Assembly: GCF_002575655.3 (NCBI RefSeq)
Contig: NC_053037.3
Span: forward strand, 446,369,793-446,433,792
Reading direction: 5' to 3'
DNA length: 64,000 nt
Origin: Aegilops tauschii subsp. strangulata
Taxonomy: Eukaryota; Streptophyta; Magnoliopsida; Poales; Poaceae
The notes below the pieces were generated by a model, which was not told where the DNA came from, ran no database searches, and saw only the letters and a list, made by a program, of their open reading frames with translations. Shown here piece after piece: positions 48,284 through 59,320 of the stretch; position 1 is the first letter of the stretch, and each line of letters begins with the position of its first letter. The position numbers and the translations under genes were made by a program.

Positions 48284-49781
48284 GTGAAAGTGCATCTCCA
48301 TTATATACCCTAGTGAGCTTTGATGATTTGTGACAAAAGTACCTAAGAGGACTAATGATTTCAATAAGCTTATTTCAGGGATTAGGACTAATTTTCATAT
48401 GCAGGTCCTTGGCTACTTCTGGAAGATCATTGGTGACCCCACAAAGAAATCAAACCAAGTGGTAACTATTTGGAACCGTTAGTAAACTTTAGTGGAACTG
48501 CCAAGCCAATTCCATTTTGACATATGTCTTTTTTCCCTGGCACTACCAAGCACAATATTATTCATCAACACTTTCAAATCATCTCGGTTGCTTCTTTGTT
48601 GGTCACAACATAAGTTCGGTACATTCACTCATTTCCATTCGATACTCCTGAGGTGTGACGTAGCGCTTTTCTGCAAATTCTCACTACAAACCTGCTCTTC
48701 TTGGAATGCTACTACCGAGCAATTGGTTTTTACCAGTACTTCTTAGAGGTTCTTTCCCCGAATAAAAGGTGCTACTTCTTTATCGTCGGAACCACCCCTC
48801 TCCTTTCCATTGGCACTTCTGAGTACTGTGTTTCCCTAGTTCTTGAACAATGCACCGGCCGTCCAACATTACTTGAATTGGTTCGGTAGTTTTGGCTAGT
48901 TTACTACGGGTGCTTCCAACCCATTGTTACTTTTTAGGAACGGCCAGATTTTGAACTCCCGCAACATATCTCGACCATACCCTTTTTTGGTATCAACCAT
49001 CTCTCATACCATTCCTTGCAAGCCACTCCACTCCACCCACATCCCAACTCCACTCCGTCAGACCATAGAGAAGGAGAGGTCCAAGGCAAGAAAAGAAGAA
49101 AGAAGTGTTGTGTAATTCCATGTTCACTTCTTGATACATGGACAACCAAGAACTCCTCTTTCACAAGTCCATACTCTGAGTTCATTTATTTCGTCTCAAT
49201 CCTATCTTGTGAGAGACACGGAGGTGTTTTCGAATTCTTGAGAGAAGCTTTGATTGAAGATCTTTCAAGGAGTTATTATCAAGTTATTTTGCATATGCTT
49301 GTTACTCTTGGATGGCGAGTGCATCCTAGATAGTTAGGACTCACTTGTGATCCTATCAAGTTCTACATGTGAAAGATGCAAGAGGTTGGTACGGGTCCTA
49401 GATCACCCACTTTGATCTACCCTTAGTGGGGGTTCTAAGAGCAAACCATGATGAAATAGATTGATTGTGTTCTGTGGGCTTCTTGGTGGGAGACACAACC
49501 GGAATTCTTGAATCCTAGAACCTCTTGGTTGGAAGTCTCCATCAACGTGGATCTATGATAGCGGCAACTATCCGAACCATGAAAAAAATTCATGTCCCAC
49601 AATGTTTGCATTCTCTTACCCGACCTCCTACTTACTTGCAAGATTACTACTTTTTCGTTGTGCATTACTCTTGATATCTTGCTTGCTAAGTTCTTTTAGT
49701 CCTTGTTGCCTAGAAATAAAAACCGTCAATCTTAAAAATTGTGTGGCTTGATTTTCACAAGACTATCCACCCCCACCCCTC
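48284..49781 (+). repeat. Probable Gypsy LTR fragment, 3' end truncated
   Basis: Starts TGAAAGTGCATCTCC and continues with text typical of a group of Triticeae Gypsy LTRs (ccctagtgagctttgatgatttgtgac). It ends near gtgtggcttgattttcacaagactatcca, where such LTRs normally have about 40 more bases before a PBS. I see no PBS, PPT or gag next to it, so it is a solo or truncated LTR. Open frames here are short and without known motifs. The 58 bases before it (48226-48283) are unclassified. Confidence 0.45.
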
Positions 49782-50323
49782 CTACGGATGGCAATGGGTA
49801 CCCATTGTCCACGTACCCTGCTGGTAAAAACCCTATTAGGGTAAGGGTATGGGACAAAAAGTTGCCCATGGGTATGTAAATAGGAAAATCTCAAACCCAT
49901 CCGGTAGAGCAGGTATAGATATAAGATATAACCCATACCCGCATACCCATGTATCTTTAAAAAATCTAACAAGTACGGAAAATTACCTCTACCCTTTGTC
50001 ATGAGTTTGTGAACTTAAAAATGTATGACTATGTACTACTGTTTATGACTATGTGTTGATGTTTTCATGTGTTGTTATTTACAAGAAAGTGTTGATGTTT
50101 ATAAAATGTGGTGTGTTTATGATCTCTTGTTGTTTCTAAGTATGTATTGATGTTATTATGTGTTGTTGTTTATAAATTATGATTGTATCTTGTTGTTTAT
50201 GATTATGTGTCGCTCAAATTGATGCTATGCAAACATGGGTATTTTTACCCGTGGTACCCATTTACCCTGTCAGGTGACGGGCATGGGTAAGCGTAAATGG
50301 GACAGGTATCCCCCTACCCCTAG
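49782..50323. mobile_element. hAT-like non-autonomous element, 542 bp
   Basis: The left end reads CTACGGATGGCAATGGGTAC. The right end, reverse-complemented, begins CTAGGGGTAGGGGGATACC. Both continue into similar gggtaccc-rich text, giving imperfect inverted repeats of about 40 bp. The interior is AT-rich with repeated gtgttgatgtt and tgtttatgactatg words. The ggcaatgggtaccc end is common in grass hAT MITEs. I could not see an 8-bp target duplication. Confidence 0.4.
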
Positions 50324-50498
50324 TCTTTAAACCATGATCTCGCACACAGCTGGGAATCAGCTGGTTGAATGTAACCCTTTTCCTTGATAAATGCAGTTTT
50401 TTTGTCTGTTTTGGACATCAAAGCTTCTCTTCTGCTTAGCTAACAAAAATCTACTCTGCTTTGTTTCATTGCATGCGTTTTAGAAAAAAAACAGATCT

Positions 50499-50712
50499 TT
50501 ATTCATTTGCAATAACAAGTACATCATTTACGAGGAGGGGTACAATTTCACTCAAAGGCTTCTGAAACCAGATCAAAGCTATAGAAAATCTAGCTAGCTT
50601 AGCAAGTTCATGGGCAACCCTATTGACTTCCCTATTACAGTGCTCGAATCTAGTAATGGAAAAATCACAAGCCAAAAAATAGGAATGGGAAAATCACAAA
50701 CCAAAAAATAAC
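50499..50712 (-). pseudogene. LINE 3' end: RNase H-like C-terminal fragment
   Basis: The minus-strand frame ending at TAA (50499-50501) reads HCNREVNRVAHELAKLARFS. This is the typical C terminus of the RNase H-like domain in plant LINE polyproteins. It is followed by a short 3' region with AATAAAG and an oligo-T/A tract (50484-50498). The upstream part is missing. At about 50656-50712 a 28-bp segment (gaaaaatcacaagccaaaaaata) is directly duplicated. It lies 0.5 kb downstream of the dehydrogenase gene in the same orientation and could contribute to its 3' region. Confidence 0.6.
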
Positions 50713-51245
50713 AATCGTCAAACGTTGCCGCCGCTGTAGTTGCCGACCGTCCTCTATTATTCATGGTTTCATTGCACACGTTCTCTCTGTCCATTTACAT
50801 CTATTCGCCTGATGACATCATGTCGGGTCCATCTTTGTAGGAAGGCTAGTCACTGGTTATTGCAGTACATCACATTGGTTCTCGAAATGATAAAACCTGC
50901 AACTTCATGTCATATCTGTTCGAGCAGGTAATCAAACTGTTGAAAAAATAGAGGGTATATCATTCGAAGCATGAAATGTGATTGTATTGTTTTTCCATTT
51001 CAAATAGGATACAGAATAATAGCATTATTAAATCGTTCTATATACACAAGATGGTGTGAACCACATCAAGCTACTAACACACTCAACACATCTTCCTCAA
51101 AATAGTCAACTAAAGTTTTTAACTGAACTTACTAGTGTTACAACAACAGCAGCAGAAGCAGCAGCCACCGAATGGACAAGAGCACATAGGGCTTCGAAAG
51201 CGTCTAGCGACTAATAGAAAGAAGGAAAACGATAGGAGAATCTGT
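50713..51245 (-). other. 3' flank and probable 3' UTR of the dehydrogenase gene
   Basis: No coding signal. The transcript must end in this stretch or just beyond it. I see no AATAAA on the minus strand before the one in the LINE remnant at about 50497, so the poly(A) site is undetermined. Confidence 0.35.
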
Positions 51246-54200
51246 CTAAGCTTTCACATCTCCATTTGGTTGACCAAGAATAGATGGTCGGTAAAGTGAC
51301 TGCCCCCGTGCCATCTCAATTCTTTCACGCGGATCACACATCGACTCATCTCTTATAGCCTGAAGAATCGACTCAGTAGGAAGTTCCCTGTGCACATGAG
51401 TAAACAAATCAACACAGTTGATTATGGCTGCAAACTTTTACTAACGTACAATATAGCAACATCATACTGGAGTAGCAATTGGCCAGGAGAATGAACATAT
51501 CTTTATGCCTACTGAGATAAATTGTTCTTATATCTGGGCAGTTACAGTATGTACTTGTGAAAAATGGATAAATCCATTAGAAGGTATTTTTGAAGCTAAT
51601 TCAATAAAATTGCAATTGAACTATTTCACAAGGGCTTTTGTTATATCATGAAAAAGAAGAAGGATTACTACCTCTTGATCAAAATTTTATGAAGTGTTTT
51701 CAAGATGGGGCACATCTCAACTGGCGCAACAGATTTGTTGGCTTCTGGATGCATTACACTCAAACTATCCTGACTGAGAAGTTTATAAAATGCATCGACC
51801 GCAGAGACGCCCTGAAATGAATTGTTAACACAATTTAGTATGCCTTGAGGTTTGTGGTAGCAGTTGAAAGTTCGGACAACAATCAAAATGGCGAACCTGG
51901 ATTGTCCCTTTGCCTTTTATGCTATCACCCATTTCCAGAGTCAGTTCCCCTTTAGCTAACTTATGCCCATACCATGCATTACGACCTTTCAACAATGTGA
52001 CATAAGTGTCAGCTAATAAAGGTCCAGCAAGTTTTTCGGGTTCTTCTTCCAGAAGGTGGGTGATGTAGATCATTTCGGATGTGCAAAGTGCAAAGTAAAC
52101 AGACTTGCTGGTAGCACTCTCATTGGTTAGTGCTGCCACCATACCTGCAAGATAACACAATGTTCAGCAAACTAACTGAAGATTATGTCAATTAAAAGTA
52201 GAAGTACAACAGATATTTCAGCCTTTCTTGTCCATTGGATCTTTCTTCTGGATGTTGACAGCTAAGATATAACTAACTAGTGTATTTTTCCTCCTTGGGA
52301 CACTGATTCGTTGGAATTAGTGCACGATAACATGATGCAAGTTACTACCTATTGAGGACATTGTGTAACACTGAGTGTGTTATGGTGGCAAACTAATCCA
52401 AAGTTTAGAACAGTGTATGGCCTTTACAAACTTATAGTGGTCGAAACATGGCAAAAGCAGCGGAACATACGAACATAACTTACCAGCACCAATAGCGTAC
52501 ACATTTTTCAAACCTCCCATGACTTCATGAGTGATGAGATCACTATTATCCCAGACAATAAAATGAGGCTGCCTCAAAAATTTAGCAAGAGGTTTCCTCC
52601 ATTTGTCAGTTCCACAAATACGAGCATTCGCATATTCTTTATTATATATTTCAGACGCGATGTTAGGGCCACCAAGATATAGAATATTATCCAATGGAAC
52701 CTTAGCTGCAATAAAATCAATAATCCGTAAGTCACATGCAGAGTTAAATAGGCGAAAGGAAAATGCTGGAAACAAAGCATGACACTCGGCACACACCACT
52801 CTGAAACTAGAGTTCTGAACTGAGATCAACAACAGTTGAACAAAATGTTGCATTTTTTTGGTGTGTAGAAGCATGAAAATAGAGTAAGGAATTCATTCAG
52901 GAAGAGCCTGCTAAACTAAACACATATAATGACTAAGAGCATTCATAAGCAACAGAAGATACTACCAATTACTTAGCTGCAAGTTCAATAATCAGTTATA
53001 TCCCCTCTATATACGAAACTTACAGAAGGTTACATAGATCTTATCCTTTACTCTTATACTCATAAATATCTGAGTTTGTGGCGGTCCATTCACCCACAGA
53101 TATTACCTCTTAAGTCGCCAAGAAATTAATTGCCGCAATTATAATATATTTGTAGAAGAGGTATGTCTCATAATTTTCCGATCAGTTGATTCGACTGATG
53201 TAGATTTTGAGATTTTTTTTATTTGCACAAAGTTAGGGACTAAGATGACACAAGCAGTTAGACAACTCATGCAATGAAAAAACTTCTATAGCAATGCACA
53301 AGCATCAACTTCCATAGCAGCGCACGAGTATTTAGCAAGCCAAGGCAATGAATTCAGTTAAACATTACAGTATAATGCAATGAGCAAAAAGCATTTTTTG
53401 ATATATTTTTACCAAGAACCATGTACGGATTTATCTTCTACAATTCAACATCAATATTTTGTCAGCAACGTAATCGGTTGCATCCAAAATTTATCATAAC
53501 TCATGATGACATTTCAGCCAAAGTTTGATAACTGTCTGTCATAGTTATCAGGTACTCCTACCAGATTAAAAAGGCTGATAGCTACAAATTTGTACCCATG
53601 GAGGGGAACCGACACCAACAATTGAGGGCAAACAGCAATCCACCAAGTACATAGGACAACATCAATCCACCATCAATAGAGGACAACATCAATTCTTCAG
53701 TGAAGAAAGAAGAATAAATTATGATTGGGCGAAAAAGAAGATATAGGGAACTCACTTGCTTTGCTAATCATCTGTGTGGGAGTTATGATCCGCGGCACCG
53801 GATCCAGGGATGCTTCTATCCCTTTGGTGAGCGAGATGATGACTGGGGCATTAACCCTCTCCTTCCAGTACCTCCCAATCTCCCCAAACACAACCCTCGT
53901 CTCCGTGGACGGCAGGCCGTTGATGACAATGTCAGCGTCCCAGACGGCCTCCTGCAGGTTGGTGACGACCTTGAGCGGGCAGAGCGGGGTGTCGATCATG
54001 TTGAGGCAGAAGCCGTCCCTGAGTATCTCGTCGGCGTAGAGCGTGCGGTCCCCGAGGCGGCCCTCGACGTACTTGAGGTAGGCGCATCGGCGGATCAGGC
54101 GGCGCAGGACGTCCTCGCGCGCGTTGATGACGTTGAAGAGGTGCTCGGCGGTGGCGCGGTCGACGGCGCGGCCGGGGCGGCGCCAGATGCGGAGCTGCAC

Positions 54201-54413
54201 CTTGTCGCGGAGGTGGCCGTAGGCGTCCTGCAGGAGCGCGCAGAAGACGCTGCCCCAGGCCCCGGCCCCGACGCCGACGATCCGGAGCGGGTCCCCGTCG
54301 GCCTTCCCCATCACCCGCCGCAGCTCGTCCACCTTCTCCTCCACGGCCCCATTGGCGTGCCCGTTCGACGCGTGGCCCCCCGCCGCGTGCGCCCCGTCCT
54401 CCGCTCCGCCCAT
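51246..54413 (-). CDS. NAD+-dependent glycerol-3-phosphate dehydrogenase, 5 exons
   Basis: The enzyme reduces dihydroxyacetone phosphate to sn-glycerol 3-phosphate with NADH (EC 1.1.1.8), supplying glycerolipid synthesis and redox shuttling. It has no N-terminal transit-like or membrane segment, so it is probably cytosolic, like plant GPDHc. Coding exons on the minus strand: 54413-53756, 52705-52484, 52144-51897, 51811-51672 and 51387-51246. All introns are GT-AG (donors GTGAGT, GTAAGT, GTTCGC, GTAGTA). The phases join exactly to 470 codons including TAG, giving 469 residues, normal for the plant family. Residues 47-54 GVGAGAWG are the Rossmann NAD-binding loop. SLTKGIE (194-200) and [12 protein letters not shown] (283-294, Lys286) are the conserved catalytic regions, and YLGGPNIA (229-236) is a family motif. 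The start [13 protein letters not shown] was chosen because an upstream in-frame ATG at 54494 lies at or before the likely transcription start. No damage was seen. Confidence 0.94.
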
Positions 54414-55020
54414 TGCTTCTCGCCGCAAGCAAAACCAAGGCCAGCCGCGCAAGCCACCACTACATAACCTGTCTGATTCGTTCGGTTGTTCCAAGGATGG
54501 GCAGGCAGGTTATAAACTAACCGGGAGGAAGAAGACGAGAAAAGGACGCAATTTGCGTGGGTCTGGCCGCCGAATTGCGACGGGGGTGACGCGGGGTGTC
54601 GGCCGGAGAGACCGAGGCAGGCCGCGGCTTGCCTGCCCGAGCGGTCGCCGGTTGGTGGCGCGGTTTCGCTCGCCGGTCGGTCGATCCTCTCGTCGAAAGC
54701 TAAGTGGTGGGGGATCGGAGAATTTCTTTTCTTTTCTGGGATCCGCCGCGTCACGGCGGAGCGGGAGGTGGCAGATGGGTGAGCGGAGCCGGGGCGCGGT
54801 AAGAAAAGGACGGGAGGTGGTAGGCGGGACGGATTCGAGGATCCGGAGGTCGCAGGGACGGTGATGTGATGGTGGGTTGGTGATGGTGTCGGATTTGGGT
54901 AGTTTGCCATGGCGGACCTGGCGCCGAGCCGTGCCGTGCCCTGGCACCGGCGCCAGATCCACCAGTGTTCGGGGGCGCCTCCACCGGCACGTGCGTCGGG
55001 CGTGTGGCGACCACGTCCAG
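54414..55020 (-). promoter_or_regulatory. GC-rich promoter region of the dehydrogenase gene
   Basis: The 600 bases upstream of the ATG are GC- and CpG-rich, in sharp contrast to the AT-rich DNA from 55021 on. Open frames here on both strands have no recognisable product. It is best read as a CpG-island-like promoter and 5' UTR. Confidence 0.5.
54510..54517 (-). promoter_or_regulatory. Possible TATA box of the dehydrogenase gene
   Basis: The minus strand reads TTTATAAC about 100 bases upstream of the chosen ATG. This would place transcription start near 54480 and give a 5' UTR of about 70 bases. Weak consensus, inferred from position only. Confidence 0.35.
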
Positions 55021-55975
55021 CACGGTAATTTTGATTGTATGTTTCTTTTAGGGCAAATCTTGATTGTATGTATAAACTTCTACTGGGCCACTGATATTAT
55101 TCTAATATTTGGATTATAAACTTGAAAACTCATATAATTTGTAGAATATCATAATTGTGTTGACCATTATATTTGGATTACTACAACAATGAACTATAGC
55201 ATTATATTTTTAAAGAGCATGTCAAATTCAGAACATCACGTTATGTGTTTCAAAGGGTTCAAGAAGAGTTTATGCAAGAGATACGAATATCCATTTCTGA
55301 GTCCAGACTCATTTGCACCCGGTCAAGAACATCACGTTTTGTTTTGAATTTTTTTATCTTCAGCACGGGTGCGGATGAGTCTGGGCACCGAATCACTGCT
55401 CTCTAAGTGATAGCCTTACTGGTAAGTCTTCACCGCCCTAGTCCCCGACAATAGAAGCAGTGACTCATATGATACAACAACTTGATAAATAAATAAAAAA
55501 CACTTTATTTTTAAATTTTAGACATTGTTAGTTTCTTAACGCTTACAACCGGCATCTTTGATTCAAAGGATTTCTCATGTAGTTCTGGAGAATTCTAACC
55601 TTGGAATTTTCTTTGCAACTTAACAACTTATTCACCCAAGAAGAATTCTTCATCACTTATTCACCCAAGAAAGAATTGTCGTTTTCCAAGTGAGGATCAT
55701 CGCACATACCCCCGGAACAGTCGGGACACTCGGGGATCCCATCCTCGTAATCCATTTCTTGTGTTCATAATTGAAAGATAAAAAATCCACGAAAAAAATG
55801 TCATCAGGTGAGGTATGATCACACATTACCAACACTGCTAGAACTAGCTAGTAGGACGATACATATAAGCAGGTTTATCAAGTCTACAGAATTAGGTTAT
55901 GCGATGCTATCTACATAATACAACATAGCAGCTTCCATACTTTCAACAGTACTAAAAAATAGTTCAAACATCTCT
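55021..55975. other. Intergenic, AT-rich; small inverted and tandem repeats
   Basis: No gene recognised. At about 55298-55405 there is an imperfect inverted repeat (cagactcatttgcaccc against gggtgcggatgagtctggg), probably a decayed MITE. At about 55624-55676 the word cttattcacccaagaa is tandemly duplicated. A minus-strand stretch near 55672-55760 could encode an acidic, cysteine-containing peptide (EMDYEDGIPECPDCSGG) ending in a stop, but I do not recognise it. Confidence 0.4.
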
Positions 55976-56017
55976 AGCACACAATGACACGACTAGCTAC
56001 GGTGGAGAGAGAAACTC

Positions 56018-56500
56018 CTAATCAAAGTCAACGTCAGAGCTGTAGTCATCATCATCGTCGGAGGTCTCGAGGACTCGGTCCCAGTCTATCGGGTCATCCT
56101 GGGCCTCCTCCTTGTCGCATGCGGCCTTCAGCAATGCCTCGTTCAAGGCATAGAGTTGCGGATCCTCCCTAAGATAATGCTCCACCAACGAATCACTGCT
56201 TTGCTATTGACGGGTCATCGTCAGCACCTTGGCCTTATGGTGCTCCTTCCCCTCGGCCTTGGAGATTATCCTCATGTTTGGAGGCGCTAGCCGACTCACG
56301 CGCCAGGCATCCTGGGGAAAGTTGAGCTGGGCACTTGGCCCCTGGTACACTAGCGCCATGACAGCATAAGTGCGTGCCGCCTCGACGATGTTGAACGTGT
56401 TGAGTCATTGCTTCTTGCCAGTGTTGAGGTTTTGATTCTAGGCCGCCCACTTGCCCCAAGGCCTCTGGAAAACACCAGGGTACCTGCCGTTGTCCGCCAT
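56018..56500 (-). pseudogene. AP2/ERF-like transcription factor pseudogene
   Basis: The minus-strand reading from ATG (56498-56500) to TAG (56018-56020) is 161 codons in a single frame with three internal stops (TAG, TGA, TAG at codons 21, 32 and about 99). The first 20 residues, with GRYPGVFQRPWGKWAA, are the start of an AP2/ERF DNA-binding domain. The second stop replaces the Trp expected in the KRxWLGTF strand, and the following NTFNIVEAARTYAVMALVYQG matches the domain's helix region. The rest (LNFPQDAWRV, then an acidic WDRVLETSDDDDDYSSD tail) resembles a Triticeae group of short ERF-like proteins that I recall. No frameshift is seen. It is non-functional as written. Confidence 0.72.
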
Positions 56501-57299
56501 TTCCAACAAAAAAGAAGTGCCCTAGAACATGCGCATATATAAATTTAAAAATATACGGAAAATTCGGGCATGACCTATGCTTAATAATGGACATATTAAG
56601 TGTTAGAAATTTGGTGTAACGAAATTCAATCAACGTTTCTCCAAAACATGAGCGCTTATTATGAATCCCTGTAAAAAAAATTGAAGACATTTAGTACAAT
56701 ACAATATAAATCACAAACTATATGAAATCTTAAACATGAAGCTATATAAATTTCAAAATGTACAAAAAATTTGGCATGAGCTTTGCTTAAAATTGGACAT
56801 ATTAAGTGCCAAAAATTTGGCAAAAAGAAAATCAATCAACATTTCGGCAAAAAAAATGGAATTTAGTGTATGATTCCTTGAAAAACTTGAAGCCAAGTGC
56901 ATGTACATTCTATAAGCATTGATATCTAATTATTAACTTCTAGCTTCATTCTAGTGAATTCTAATGAAGCAAATTTGAAAATTCAGCAAAATTGTAGTGT
57001 ACATAGTTAAGAAGTACAACTGAAGCAAATTCACCAAGTTTGATAACTACTGTACGTCTGTACTAAAGCAAATTCTAAAATTTCAAAAATTAACCCTAGC
57101 CTTGTAAACAATTGAATGCAAGTGCATATTCAATCCAAAATTAATAAGTCATTCTACAATTGTAAAATTAACAAATCATTATAAAATTCAAGCTCAAACA
57201 AGTCATATTCGTCTCTATGAAGCTCAAACAAATTAAATCTACTACCCTAACTACTCAAGCTCAAGCTCACACAAATTAATATGTCAACCCTAACCCTAG
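56501..57299. repeat. AT-rich sequence with a diverged direct repeat
   Basis: A segment at about 56535-56660 (tataaattt, gcatgac-tatgctta, tggacatattaagtg, caatcaac) recurs at about 56743-56870. No gene is seen. The tail (57200-57300) is pyrimidine- and ccctaaccctag-rich, as often seen near transposon coding regions. Confidence 0.5.
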
Positions 57300-57764
57300 C
57301 TAGCTAGTAATCAAGAAAATCACAAATGTGGGTGGGCATGGGCGCGGGTGGCACGGCCACGGATGATGAGGGTGATGGGGACGGGGACGACGGAATGTGA
57401 GGAGTATGATGCTTACCGGGGCGGATGGCGAGGGTGGCGGGGAGGGCGAGGTCGATGGTGGCTGCAGACGGGGGGCAGGACAGCGAGGCTGATGGGGACA
57501 GCAAGGACGATGGCGACGGCGGCGACGAGAGCGGTGGGGGAGAGTGAGAGTGACTCTGTGGATATGGTGGAATGACCATGCGGGAGCGAATGGATAACAT
57601 TTTACAGCAGTGACCCGGGTGCCCGGAAGCCCGCCACCGCAACTTTTCAAGTGGCGGGCATTGTTATGGACCCGCCACAGCTAAGTGAAGACTATTTTTA
57701 AAAATCATTTAGGCCATGAATATTTTTTCCATGATTAATGCACACGATTGGAAACCCCATGCTC
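57300..57764. other. GC-rich block ending in a hairpin; possible CACTA remnant
   Basis: A GC-rich stretch (57330-57600) has open frames of low-complexity Pro, Ser and Arg on the minus strand, not a recognisable protein. At 57629-57637 GCCCGCCAC faces GTGGCGGGC at 57651-57659 (loop of 13 bases), and GACCCGCCAC follows at about 57669. Repeats of this kind occur near the ends of one CACTA group in Triticeae, but no CACTA terminus is visible, so the assignment is tentative. Confidence 0.3.
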
Positions 57765-58190
57765 AAATTTTGCCACCTTTTTAGTTAGTTTGCTATTTGC
57801 GAAGCATTAATGTTTTTTGGGTCATTAAAACGTAAAAATGCTCTTTGATAGAAAATAGCGTGCAAACAAGGATTTTCTAGGATTAATACAAACCATCAAA
57901 ACTCACATACTCAAATTTGGCCACTTTTTGAGTAGGTCTACTATTTTCAAGGCAACATTACCTGATTTTCTGGCCACTATAAGGGGCAAGATGCTCTTCG
58001 GTAAGAAATACCGCACAAACAAGGATTTTTAAGGATTTTCTGGCCACTAAAAGGATTTGGCCTTTTTTATTAGGTTTGCGATTTTCCAAGCATTTAACTG
58101 GTTTTCGGCCACTAAAAAGAGTAAAATGCGCTTCCGTTTGAAAGTGCGTGCAAACGAGCTTTGAAAGCGATGAAACTTGGCATGGTGTCT
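57765..58190. repeat. Three degenerate tandem units of about 140 bp
   Basis: Units at roughly 57765-57912, 57913-58052 and 58053-58190 share the order ttggccactttttnagtagg, ctattttcaaggcatt, gg-cactaaaa, aaaatgctcttcg and gcaaacaaggattt. Divergence is high, so the array is old. No coding potential. Confidence 0.6.
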
Positions 58191-58236
58191 TCATTGGACC
58201 CCTGTAGAGTGTGGTAAAGATTTGAGATAGGTTACG

Positions 58237-59304
58237 TGATGTGGAGCATCCCTCGACCATCCCCATGGACACTCCGTCGCCACCGCAAGCACTAAGAGGA
58301 CTAATGACAAGAGCTCGTGCATGTGCCATCGAAACCGAGGTTAACTCCTTCCTCTTCGAGCTCCATTCAAATTCACACGAGAGTTGGGTCCTACCTCAAA
58401 CGGAAGTGTTATGCACGCTTAGGTACCAAAGTGATGATCATGAAGAGGCTAGCATGGAGACCCGAGCACCTATGGACGAGAAGGAAGAATGGAGCGAGAA
58501 GAATGAAGAAGGGGAGGTCCTGGACACTCTGGGTGCCCGGCCCCAACCTGGGCGCGGCCCTGCCAGCCCCGGGTGCCCGGCCATGGAGGGCCCGGGTGCC
58601 CGCAGCCCCCTGGGCGCTGCTCCCAGCCGACCTCGGGTGCCCGGCCTTGGAGCCCCAGGTGCCCGGCCACCTGCTCCATCCGCCTGGCGCCACCCCGGGT
58701 GCCCGGGCTTGGGACCCCCGGGTGCCCAGTCCACCATCAGTCGGCTCCTGACTGGTCCAGGTGCCCGGCCTACGTCGCCCCGGGTGCCCGGCCGAACCTG
58801 AGCGCATGTCCTTGTTCGGTCCGGGTGCCCGAACCCCTTTACCCCGGGTGCCCGGACCCCTTCGAGAGTGCCTGCGTGCAATTGGGGTTTTGACCCTTGT
58901 ATCCCTCTCTCCCTTCTATTTTGGCCCTGGCCTACATAAACTATTTCCCTAGCTCTTTGGTGAGGTTAGCAAAGTATTACATAGACAAAGAGAGAGCTTT
59001 GCTCATTTTCCTCCTCTTGGAGATCTAGACCTCCTCTTGGAGAAGCTCCTCTTGGAGATCAAGCCCTCCTCTTGCAGAAGATCCTCTTGTGGATATCAAG
59101 ACCTCACCTAGTGGGAAGAACTTTTACCCTAGTGCTATTTTCCTTGAATTGTTCTTCTATGCTTGTGGATCTCATGTATGCTACTCTAGTGGATGTGTTA
59201 TTTGGGTTTGTTTGAGTGATTTCCTCCTTGTGTTCTTGAGTGTTCTTCCTCTTTCCCCCCCTCCAAGTGTGAAAAGATCCCCTCTAGGGTTTCACCCTAC
59301 AACA
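58237..59304 (+). repeat. 5' LTR of the CRM-like element (about 1,068 bp)
   Basis: Starts TGATGTGGAGCATCC, like the TGATG start of CRM-type LTRs, and ends CCCTACAACA two bases before the PBS. The first 300 bp are open and read like a polyprotein C terminus (LRGLMTRARACAIETEVNSF, then LPQTEVLCTLRY). A motif array follows at 58529-58857. A possible TATA box is TACATAAACT at 58933-58942. The left edge is inferred from the TG and family resemblance. The 3' LTR is not in the window. Confidence 0.6.
58529..58857 (+). repeat. Array of GGGTGCCCG motifs
   Basis: About eleven copies of GGTGCCCG or a one-base variant lie in one orientation, spaced irregularly at 20-45 bases, in a GC-rich block. Three more direct copies and one inverted copy (GGGCACCCG) occur at 59580-59675 in the leader. 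The array can be translated as a repetitive Gly-Ala-Arg-Pro tail, but there is no sign of protein constraint. Confidence 0.75.
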
Positions 59305-59306
59305 TC

Positions 59307-59320
59307 TTGGTATCATGAGC
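59307..59320 (+). other. Primer binding site of the CRM-like element
   Basis: TTGGTATCATGAGC matches the usual plant PBS TTGGTATCAGAGC with one extra base. Confidence 0.65.

Noticed and set aside
53721..54467. Long plus-strand open frame and a second minus-strand frame over dehydrogenase exon 1
   Set aside because: Shadows of a GC-rich coding exon. The dehydrogenase frame is the one with the Rossmann and catalytic motifs.
54492..54494. Upstream in-frame ATG as start of the dehydrogenase
   Set aside because: It would add 27 residues ([11 protein letters not shown] and following) unlike the family's N terminus, and it lies at or upstream of the expected transcription start.
58529..58857. GGGTGCCCG repeats as a CRISPR array
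   Set aside because: The repeated word is only 8-9 bp, spacing is irregular, and the setting is a plant LTR.
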